A stretch of DNA of 64,000 bases from Sulfidibacter corallicola (GTDB lineage Bacteria > Acidobacteriota > Holophagae > Acanthopleuribacterales > Acanthopleuribacteraceae), in the NCBI RefSeq assembly GCF_017498545.1, contig NZ_CP071793.1, positions 1,116,001 through 1,180,000 of the forward strand, read 5' to 3'. Below are positions 21,259 to 28,798 of this stretch, piece after piece (position 1 is the first letter of the stretch; each line of letters begins with the position of its first letter). Both the position numbers and the translations under genes were made by a program. The notes below the pieces were generated by a model. That model had not been told where the DNA came from, ran no database searches, and worked only from the letters and a program-made list of their open reading frames with translations.

Positions 21259-23190
21259 TCAGGGTGATTCTTCCACACGGGCTTCGGTCGCTTTGTCCTC
21301 ACCCAGGAGCGCGGCCAGTTTTTGGTGGTTTTTGCGAATCAGGGGATGGTTGCCCCTGGCTTCTTTGGCGCGGCTAAGCCACGCGAAGGCCTTGGCCGGA
21401 TCCTTGTCGTGTTCGAGCGCGATGACCGCCATGTTGTTCAGCGAGTAGACATCCTCCGGCGCGGCTTCGAGCACCTTCGCGAAGTTCTCCCGGGCAGGCT
21501 CGATTCGACCCGCCTCGAGAAAGAGGACGGCGGCGTTGTAACGTGCGATCAGGTGATTCGGGTCCAGCTCGAGTGCCAGGCGAAACTCGTCCAGGGCCTC
21601 CTCCCGCTCGCCGAAATGCGCGTGGCCGAGACCGAGCAAGGTGTGCAGCCGCGGATCCTCGTGCCGGGTTTCCGCCGCCTTGCGCAGTCTCCTCAATGCC
21701 CCGTCGCGATCGCCCGCGAAGGTCAGCAGGCGCCCCAATTCCTTTTGAACCACCACGTTGTCCGGGAATTCGGTTTCCAGCCGGGTGTAGGCTTCGATGG
21801 CCTTGAAGGGATAGGTCTTGCCTTGGTGATTGAGGCGTTGGAACACGCGATAGACCGGCAAGGCCTCCTTGGGCGGCGGCAATTCGTGGGGGGCCTTGGT
21901 GCCGGGAATGTGCGAGCCGCCGTCGTGAACGTACCCCAGGCTGCGCAGCAGTTCCACGGTAGAGGGATCCATCTGGCGTTCCGAGTCGCTTTCGCCGGTG
22001 TCGCGCAGCAGGGGCGCCAGCCCGTCCCGCAACCGGGCCGCGCGTTCGGGGTCGTTTTCGATCAGGTTGTTCTGCTCGTGGGGGTCTGCCGCGATATCGT
22101 ACAGTTCCTCGGCGTTGCCCTTGTAATAGGAGAGTTGCTGATCGCGGTAGGCCTGCACCGGGGCGCAATAGAAGTTCTCGTAGGGGATCATGGCCTCGCT
22201 GTAGGATTCGCGCGGGCTCTTGTCCCAAAGCGGCAGCCCGTCGAGGGCTGTCTTGGGTTTCAGGCCCTTGAGCCGCAGCAGGGTGGGCGCGATGTCGATG
22301 CTGCGGACCAGGTGGTCGAACGATTGGCCCGCTTCGCCCATGATCGGTTGCGAGAGAATCAGGGGCACGTGGGTCGTGGCGCCGTAGCAAAAGAAGCCGT
22401 GTGATTGTTCGCCGTGTTCGCCGAAGGATTCGCCGTGATCGGCGGTGATCACGATCAGGGTGTTTTCGAACAGTCCCTTGCGGCGGAGTTGGTCGACCAG
22501 CCAACCCAATTGAAGGTCGACGTAGGCCAATTCACCCAGGTAGGGGTTGTCGGCGAAGGCTTCGGCGAAGGGGCTGGGCGGCTCGTACGGCCAGTGGGGA
22601 TCGTACAAATGGATCCAGGAAAAGAATGGCTGATCGCGGTCGCTGATCCACGACCATGCCCGTTGAATCACGGATTCCGCCCGGCGGGTGACGATGTGCC
22701 CGGTTTCGCGCGATTCGGTGTAGTGCACGATTTCGTCGTCGTAGTGGTCGAAGCCGCGTCCCAGTCCGAATTCCTCGAGCAGGATCGCCGAGCCCACGAA
22801 GGCGCCGGTCCGCATGCCGCTCTCCCGTAAGGCCTGGGCCAAGGTGGGCACCTCGCCCAAACGGTAATTTCCGTTGTTTCGCACGCCGTGATTCGGGGGG
22901 ATCAAGCCGGTGAGGATGCTGCTGTGGGAGGGAAGGGTGATGGGGGCTTGGGAGTAGCACTGGGTGAAGTGGTGCCCGTTGCCGGCCAGGGCGTCGATCA
23001 CCGGAGTTTGGGCCTGACCGTTGCCGTAGACGCCGAGCGCATCCGTGCGCGTCGTGTCCAGGGTGATCAAAATGATGTTTTGTGGCGCCGCGATTCGGCG
23101 GGTACATTGCGTCAAGCCCATGGCGATCCACACCAGACAGAGTGTCAAGACGGCGAAGGTCGCGCCGCGTCGATGAAATGGTCTCAACAT
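21259..23190 (-). CDS. sulfatase/alkaline-phosphatase-fold hydrolase fused to TPR repeats
   Basis: 643 residues. N-terminal membrane segment (about 10-28), then a sulfatase-family domain (about 38-400): metal-binding LITLDTTRTD (Asp45), HSSILTG and ADHGESFGEHGE. At the formylglycine position there is Thr85 in TLPSHSSILTG instead of Cys/Ser-x-Pro-x-Arg, so it cannot be a formylglycine sulfatase. It is more like Thr-nucleophile phosphotransferases or phosphodiesterases of the superfamily. The last about 180 residues are TPR repeats (LGRLLTFAGDRDGALRRL, LGHAHFGEREEALDEF). Extracytoplasmic; start supported by AAAGGA. Same strand as the following secreted proteins, 135 bases from the next. Confidence 0.82.
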   Translation of the reverse strand: MLRPFHRRGATFAVLTLCLVWIAMGLTQCTRRIAAPQNIILITLDTTRTDALGVYGNGQAQTPVIDALAGNGHHFTQCYSQAPITLPSHSSILTGLIPPNHGVRNNGNYRLGEVPTLAQALRESGMRTGAFVGSAILLEEFGLGRGFDHYDDEIVHYTESRETGHIVTRRAESVIQRAWSWISDRDQPFFSWIHLYDPHWPYEPPSPFAEAFADNPYLGELAYVDLQLGWLVDQLRRKGLFENTLIVITADHGESFGEHGEQSHGFFCYGATTHVPLILSQPIMGEAGQSFDHLVRSIDIAPTLLRLKGLKPKTALDGLPLWDKSPRESYSEAMIPYENFYCAPVQAYRDQQLSYYKGNAEELYDIAADPHEQNNLIENDPERAARLRDGLAPLLRDTGESDSERQMDPSTVELLRSLGYVHDGGSHIPGTKAPHELPPPKEALPVYRVFQRLNHQGKTYPFKAIEAYTRLETEFPDNVVVQKELGRLLTFAGDRDGALRRLRKAAETRHEDPRLHTLLGLGHAHFGEREEALDEFRLALELDPNHLIARYNAAVLFLEAGRIEPARENFAKVLEAAPEDVYSLNNMAVIALEHDKDPAKAFAWLSRAKEARGNHPLIRKNHQKLAALLGEDKATEARVEESP

Positions 23191-23325
23191 GTGGTGTCCT
23201 TTGTCGGGGCGAGTGGATGGGGCCGCTTCAATCGGTGGGCGGAGTTCCCAGGATTTCCGGTAGGGTGGCTGCCGTTTCCGGCATTGGCGACGGAACCGGC
23301 TTGGCTGAAATCAACGGGAGTCGGC

Positions 23326-24054
23326 CTATCGCGTCGTGGAATCGGCCGGAGGGTGTGGCTTGCGGAAATCGGCCAGGACCCGTTGAAAGTTCCGCGTATC
23401 TGGAGATTCCACCAAATCCGGGTACCGTGTCAACCAGCGGTCGGCAGCATCGTAGTCGCCGAAGCGCACGTACAACGCCAGCATCAGCATTTTCAGGGAT
23501 TTGGCTTCCGGGAATTGGGCCTGTTTGGCCTGAATGCGCTGGTGGATGTTGGTCGGGTCCGCATCGATGGACAACAGAAGTCGCATGGTCAGGTCCCAGT
23601 CGTTGGGTTTCAACTGTTGCGACTCCATGGCTTGCAGAAGGAGGTTCAGGGCCCGTTCGCGCTTCCCGCCGTTGGCGAAGATTCGAGCGGCGTTGACCTG
23701 GGCGGTGGGATAACCCGGAAAGGCAGCCAACAGATGATCGGCCGCGGATTCGGCCGCCGTCGCCTCGCCGCTCATGGCGCAGGCGATCATGTGCGCTTCC
23801 CAAAAGGCCGGCTCGTCGGGAAAGGCCTCGATCAGTTGGCGCGTCATGGGAAGAATCTTGAACAGCTCTTCCAATTCGGAATAGAGCGCGATGATTCGAC
23901 GCCATTCCGTCGCCTCGGCCGTACCCGCCGCCAGCTCGCGAGCCAGGCGTTCACTGTCCCGTTTCGGCTCCACCGGCCGCTGGTAATAGGGAGGCGCCTG
24001 CTGGGCCAGGACGGCGATGCCGAGCAGGCCCAGCATGACACAGAGTCGTTTCAT
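23326..24054 (-). CDS. exported TPR-like protein
   Basis: 242 residues with a signal peptide (MKRLCVMLGLLGIAVLAQ) and repeated helical pairs of TPR type (AFWEAHMIACAMSGEATAAE, AARIFANGGKRERALNLLLQ). No catalytic motif. The start overlaps the stop of the upstream gene by four bases (ATGA), so the two are translationally coupled. Probably a periplasmic scaffold working with the Spy/CpxP-like protein and perhaps the sulfatase-TPR protein downstream. Confidence 0.75.
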   Translation of the reverse strand: MKRLCVMLGLLGIAVLAQQAPPYYQRPVEPKRDSERLARELAAGTAEATEWRRIIALYSELEELFKILPMTRQLIEAFPDEPAFWEAHMIACAMSGEATAAESAADHLLAAFPGYPTAQVNAARIFANGGKRERALNLLLQAMESQQLKPNDWDLTMRLLLSIDADPTNIHQRIQAKQAQFPEAKSLKMLMLALYVRFGDYDAADRWLTRYPDLVESPDTRNFQRVLADFRKPHPPADSTTR

Positions 24055-24509
24055 TTCACCTTACCCTTGATGACCGGCACCTTGGATTGACGAAACCAGC
24101 GCTGGCCAAAGAAACGCGGGTGTTTGGTCGTCAACTTCGCGAGCGCCTCGGTCGGGATGGTGTTTCTCACGAACAGGCGGGCTTCCAATCTGATCCGCAT
24201 CTGCGTTTGGGTGGCGGGCTGAACCCGCTCCGCGAAAAAGGTGCGGATTTCCTCGGTCGATTTTTCAGGATCGCGATACATCGCCCGCAGTTGCCCGCGC
24301 ATCGCGCTGTTTTTGGTGCCGGCCGCCTGGAATTCGATCTGATACTTGGCCAGTTCGGTTTGCAGGTGTTTCAGCCGGTCGGGGGACATCCCCAGAGGTT
24401 CGGTCACCTCCGGTTTTTTCCACCATTCCAAGAAACCCGAAACAGGGGCGGACCGATCTTTTGCCGGTTCGCCCCAAGCTGTTAGAAAAACGATCAGTAG
24501 TAGTTGCAA
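24051..24509 (-). CDS. small exported helical protein, Spy/CpxP-like
   Basis: 152 residues, TTG start with GGGAG ten bases upstream. A short signal peptide (MQLLLIVFLTAWG) precedes a mainly helical domain. Two similar helical halves (SPDRLKHLQTELAKYQIEF and RIRLEARLFVRNTIPTEALA) with a d-P-e-k-s-t-e-E-I linker resemble the Spy/CpxP/zinc-resistance family of periplasmic chaperones and stress sensors; the LTxxQ motif is degenerate. The stop overlaps the TPR gene start. Family assignment is tentative. Confidence 0.6.
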   Translation of the reverse strand: MQLLLIVFLTAWGEPAKDRSAPVSGFLEWWKKPEVTEPLGMSPDRLKHLQTELAKYQIEFQAAGTKNSAMRGQLRAMYRDPEKSTEEIRTFFAERVQPATQTQMRIRLEARLFVRNTIPTEALAKLTTKHPRFFGQRWFRQSKVPVIKGKVK

Positions 24510-24527
24510 GTAGTCGATACTCCCGGA

Positions 24528-25325
24528 TCAGGATCCGTTCGCCATGCGCTGCTTGCGGGAGAACCAGAGTGCGCCGATCATCAGGACGGCCAGGAAGAAG
24601 CCCAGGCCCACGGTTCCCAGGGTGGGAATCGTGAAAATCTGATTGCCCTGCTGCAGACCGACGTCCCACAGGCCCCAGAACACCAGACTGCCGGCGGCGG
24701 GCGGCGTGTTCTGCACAGCCACCAGGAACCCCGTGAAGTCGTTGTCGGCGGAATGGTCGTCGGAGATCTGGCTGGTCACGTCTACGCTCCAGTTCTCAGG
24801 GCCCGCACCGGAAAGGGAGAAGCCTCCGAAGCTGGAGGGTCCGGCGGTGAAGGCCGCGAACGGATCGCCAAAAGGACTGGCGACTTCCAGGCCGAAATCA
24901 CCGGCGTCGAATACGATGAAGGATTCGGGGGCACCGGTATTGGTATTGCCCACACCGACCAGGTTGTATTCGAAACTCTCGGCGATGGTGCTGGTGTCGA
25001 AAACGTAGAGCAGACGGGATTGAGCCGTGAAGCCGGGGAAATAGAGCCCGTTGTCGTCGATACCCACCAAATAGTTGGCATAAACCGAACCGTAGTAGGA
25101 TTGGGTACGACCGATACTGTAAGTGGTGCCGATGTTGGCGCTGCCGTCAGTTCGGGTGAGAAAGCTTCCCCAGGAAACGGGGGCCACGTCCAGGGTGACG
25201 CCACCTTCGTGGTTCGGCTTCGTTGTGTTGACGCGTCTCGCGTTTTTCTCGGATCGCTCCGGACTTTGGGCGAACAGCAAGCTGCAAGATACAAGCACTA
25301 CCAGAAAAAATCTTAAAGCAATCAT
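24528..25325 (-). CDS. secreted IPTL-CTERM sorting-signal protein
   Basis: 265 residues. Signal peptide (MIALRFFLVVLVSCSLLFAQ), then a Gly/Ser/Thr-rich beta domain (SYYGSVYANYLVGIDDNGLY, FDAGDFGLEVASPFGDP) and a C-terminal IPTLGTVGLGFF plus hydrophobic helix and SRKQR. This is the second IPTL-type exosortase substrate in the window. It lies 18 bases upstream of the Spy/CpxP-like gene on the same strand and probably heads a three- or four-gene envelope operon. Function unknown; likely a surface-attached or matrix protein. Confidence 0.82.
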   Translation of the reverse strand: MIALRFFLVVLVSCSLLFAQSPERSEKNARRVNTTKPNHEGGVTLDVAPVSWGSFLTRTDGSANIGTTYSIGRTQSYYGSVYANYLVGIDDNGLYFPGFTAQSRLLYVFDTSTIAESFEYNLVGVGNTNTGAPESFIVFDAGDFGLEVASPFGDPFAAFTAGPSSFGGFSLSGAGPENWSVDVTSQISDDHSADNDFTGFLVAVQNTPPAAGSLVFWGLWDVGLQQGNQIFTIPTLGTVGLGFFLAVLMIGALWFSRKQRMANGS

Positions 25326-25880
25326 GTTTAACCAATCCTTCTCGAAGTTAAATCAAGAATGAGCATCTTAGATATGAGGGATGAAGTTAGCCCCAAAATA
25401 CCCGAGCTCGCGCCAAATGGAAAGTCAAAAGTTGGCCAAACGGTTGTTTTTGCACCTATTTTCACCAGTTTTGGGAAGCTTTTGTTGTCTGGTTCGCGGG
25501 TGTCCCGTGAAAATTTTCGCGAGAGGTTTGCTTCGACTGCCGGCTCCGCATTTTCGCGTCTCGACGATTGCGGTCCCGCCGAAAAGGCAAAGGGCGCCCC
25601 TCGGTGCCTTATGTGTCGTCACCGGTGAGCGCCCCCGTTCGAGCTGGCCGTGTCGTAGTTGGTTTCCGTCCAGAAACAGGGTTTTTACGAAAACGCTCCT
25701 CTGAATCGGCAGGGTTGCCAACCCCAACCGGTATCAGCAGTCAGGAATCGGGTGTCAGCTAATTACCTTTAAACACGTGTCTTGCTGATACCTGACGCCT
25801 GAGACCTGATACCGTGCCCATCCAGGCGGACCGACTTGGCTGTTACGATCTTTCCGTTTCTGGATGGGCACTGGTAAGGA
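25326..25880. other. intergenic region with a dispersed repeat
   Basis: 555 bases without a supportable gene. The right end holds one copy of the dispersed hairpin repeat (25781-25874). The left part is the leader of the IPTL-CTERM gene. A stretch around 25580-25635 can fold (GGGCGC ... GCGCCC) but is not a clear terminator. Confidence 0.55.
25781..25874. repeat. dispersed hairpin repeat, copy 1
   Basis: About 94 bases that recur at 42182-42275. The last 67 (from GATACCGTG at 25808) match the other copy at roughly 54 positions. A perfect 12-bp inverted repeat, GTGCCCATCCAG (25814-25825) / CTGGATGGGCAC (25860-25871), encloses a 34-base loop. Lies a few bases beyond the stop codon of the TonB receptor gene. 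Alignment was done by eye. Confidence 0.8.
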
Positions 25881-27998
25881 TCAGAAGTGGAGGTTGATAC
25901 CCGCCAGGATCTTGCGACCGATTTCGTCCGTGAACAGGAACTCGTTCCCGTCGTCGTCGTTGAGGTTGCGGACGTTGAGGTAGACCTCGCCGGACTTGGC
26001 GAACCGGTACATGAGCTTGGTATTCGCGATGACCTTGCTCTCGATCTGGTCACTGTCGATGACGTTCGAGAGCGGATGGCCGTCGAAGGCGTACAGGTTG
26101 AGGTTGAAGCTCCACTTCTTGTAGGTGTAGTCGTAGATCAGGCCGCCGTAGTACTCGGGAGTGGCACCTTCGTCCAAATCGACCAGCACCACCGGCGGTG
26201 GCCCCGGGGGCGGGCCGTCGGGCGGCGGGCCGTCACCCGGTCCTCCACCCGGTGTTTCGGTGGGCGGCAGGATGTGGTCGTCGATTTCGGTGTCGGTGAA
26301 GGTCAGGTAGGTCCGAATATAGGACTTGGCCCCTACCGATCGACTGTAGCTCAACGTCAAGCCCGTCAGCGTCGGTTCGACCGGGAGATTGGCGAATTGG
26401 CCGGTGGTCCGGAAGAACTCGCCGTCGGGGCCGGCGAACAGCAGTTGCACGTCGCTGTAGTTTTCGTTGGTGGCTTGGAACACTTCCGCTTCGAACTGCG
26501 AGCTGCTGTTTGGCTTGTAGCGGAACCCCACTTCGAACGAGTTGGTCACCAACGGGTCCAGGTTCTCGTTCCCCAACAACTCGAACAGAAGTCCGCCCGG
26601 GGTCGAAAACGCGGTGTCCTGGAAGATGTCCAACATGAAGGGGGCGCGGCTCGAACGACCGTAGGAGAAGCGCCAGTGCACGTTCTCCCGGGCGGTGTAG
26701 CTGATCGCCACTTGGGCCGATAGTTCGGTGGTGTCCGGCGTGTCGTACTGGTCGGCGCGCAGGGCCCCGATCAGGCGCCACTTGTCGGTAGGCCGGTAAT
26801 CGGCGCGAAGGGATCCCGCCACCGTCGTGATGTCCCGTTCACCCTTGATGAAGACCCCGTCGTAGGTCGCCTTGCGGTAGCTCAGGCCCGGACGCAGGGT
26901 GAATCGGTCGTTGAATTCGTGGTCGTACTCCAGGACGACGTCGACCGTGTTGAAATCCCATTTCCAGCCGTTGACGCCCAGCGCTTCCTGGTCGCCGTCC
27001 ATGTAGGAAACCTGGGCGCTGAAGCCCTTGCCCTTGGCGGTGAAATCCAGGTAGGCGGTTTCCGATACCGCCGTGTTCAGCGGCGTGACGCCGTTTTCGA
27101 AGTAGGCTTTTTGAACTTCCGAATCTTCGAATCCCAAGCGCACACCGAATTGCCAGTCCTCGTTCGGTTCGAAATCGAAGGCGATGTTGGCGGCGGTGTT
27201 GTCCTGGGCCAGGTCCTGGTCCGGAAAGCGCTGGGGATTTTCGGGAGCGGGTTCGCCGGTGTCGAACACGACGAGATCCAGGGCGTCGTCGACGATGACG
27301 CCTTGAACCAGGCTGTAGTAGACCGATTCGGCGCGATCGCGCACCGTGCGATTGGCGGTGGCCAGCCAGCTCCAGGTCGGTGCCTTGTACTGGGCCCACA
27401 GCGATGCCAGTTGGGTGTTGTCCTCACCGCCTTCGAGGTTGGCGTTGAAGGCGAAACCGTCCTTTTCGGCCTTGCGGGTGATGATGTGGATGACGCCGGC
27501 GACGGCGTTGGGCCCGTAGAGTGGCGATGCGGGTCCGCGCACCACTTCGATGCGGTCCACTTCCAGCAGGCTGACCGGCAGGGTTTCCCAAAAGGTGCCG
27601 CCCGCGAAATAGTTGTAAACGATTCGGTTGTCGATCATGACCAGGGTCAGGGTATTGGCCAGGAACGGCAATTGACTGTTGGGAGGTACGTTGTCGAACC
27701 CACGAACGTGGATGTCGTAATTGCCCGAGGACTGCTCCCTGACGACCAGGCCCGGCAGTAATCGCAGCGCTTCGCCCCACGACGTCGCACCTGCCTTGTT
27801 CATTTCTTCACGAGTCACCACCGAGACTGAAAGTGGTGCTTCAAATGGGTTTTCCTCTTTTTTCGAGGCACTGACCACGGTGACGTTCAAGAGCTCCTCG
27901 AGCGACAGATCCATGAGATCGCCCATGTCTTCTTCCAAATCCACCGCAAATGCGCCAAAACTCATGGTCGCAATCCATACAAACATCAGTAGCTTCAT
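25881..27998 (-). CDS. TonB-dependent outer-membrane receptor
   Basis: 705 residues. Signal peptide (MKLLMFVWIATMSFGAFA), a short N-terminal segment LSLEELLNVTVVSASKK typical of these receptors, a plug domain (about 50-175: LPGLVVREQS, RIEVVRGPASPLYGPNAV) and a 22-strand-type barrel ending in aromatic NLHF. Transports a ligand across the outer membrane using TonB-ExbBD. The plug form resembles siderophore/vitamin or colicin-I-type receptors; ligand unknown. A Gly/Pro-rich insertion (TPGGGPGDGPPPDGPPPGPP) interrupts a late extracellular loop. Good Shine-Dalgarno (GAGGGGG). No TonB or periplasmic partner nearby. Confidence 0.93.
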   Translation of the reverse strand: MKLLMFVWIATMSFGAFAVDLEEDMGDLMDLSLEELLNVTVVSASKKEENPFEAPLSVSVVTREEMNKAGATSWGEALRLLPGLVVREQSSGNYDIHVRGFDNVPPNSQLPFLANTLTLVMIDNRIVYNYFAGGTFWETLPVSLLEVDRIEVVRGPASPLYGPNAVAGVIHIITRKAEKDGFAFNANLEGGEDNTQLASLWAQYKAPTWSWLATANRTVRDRAESVYYSLVQGVIVDDALDLVVFDTGEPAPENPQRFPDQDLAQDNTAANIAFDFEPNEDWQFGVRLGFEDSEVQKAYFENGVTPLNTAVSETAYLDFTAKGKGFSAQVSYMDGDQEALGVNGWKWDFNTVDVVLEYDHEFNDRFTLRPGLSYRKATYDGVFIKGERDITTVAGSLRADYRPTDKWRLIGALRADQYDTPDTTELSAQVAISYTARENVHWRFSYGRSSRAPFMLDIFQDTAFSTPGGLLFELLGNENLDPLVTNSFEVGFRYKPNSSSQFEAEVFQATNENYSDVQLLFAGPDGEFFRTTGQFANLPVEPTLTGLTLSYSRSVGAKSYIRTYLTFTDTEIDDHILPPTETPGGGPGDGPPPDGPPPGPPPVVLVDLDEGATPEYYGGLIYDYTYKKWSFNLNLYAFDGHPLSNVIDSDQIESKVIANTKLMYRFAKSGEVYLNVRNLNDDDGNEFLFTDEIGRKILAGINLHF

Positions 27999-28798
27999 CT
28001 CAACCCCCTCGAAGGACGCGGGTTGCGGCTAAAAACACACAAACCGGCTTCTTCGGTCTCTGTTGGTTCGCCTCCCTCGCTGCGAGTCGTGGGCTGGTTG
28101 GGTCCACGCCGCATCAAGCTGGCTGCAGGGCATGGTGGGCGGGCGCTTCGATCGCGTTGTCCTGTCGGAAAGTCGATCCCGCCGAATGGTGACCACGTCT
28201 GGAGTGTGTTGTTTTTTATTGGGAACTTCGCGAAGTGAATCTATGGTCAACTTTCGGAGAGCAAAAACGAAACCTTTAAAAAAAATATCTGTGATTCAAC
28301 TGTAAAATCGAGATGTTCGCGCGATTTCACCTTACTAAGTCGGCGAAAAAAAGAGACATGGATTTTGTGTGAAAACTAATGGTTTTGTAATTATGTCGAA
28401 GTATGCGCAAAGGAGCGGGGGTGGGGACTTTTGAATGTCTGGGAATCGGTCTGTGGCGGGAGAGTGCTGGCCTGTAGATAGTTTGAGTTCATGGGGAAAC
28501 ACGAGTTGTGCGGTTGCGGGCCAAGCCCTCCTGGGCTCGCCCTATTTACAGATCCCGTTTCGGTGTGACGATCGCCCCGAATTTGGCGTGACGAAAAGGA
28601 TAAAGCCATGTCGTTCGTTTTATCCGCGAGATTTCTAATGATCTTTTGGAAACCGAGCCGATGGAATTGGATAAGCACGTGTCGCATCGATACCACCACA
28701 CCACGAAAACCTGGAATCCGGATTTTGGACGGGTCGTTGTCTCTCCTGGCACGATCCCGTCGTTCTGGTCCGCTTCGAGTGATCTTTTCCTTTTTGTC
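27999..28798. other. divergent intergenic region between the TonB receptor and TPR kinase genes
   Basis: 800 bases with no supportable gene. The middle (28220-28430) is clearly AT-rich compared with the flanks and probably holds both promoters. Small frames here lack ribosome binding sites. The kinase frame is open back to 28646 but unlike protein-coding sequence before 28799. Confidence 0.55.
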
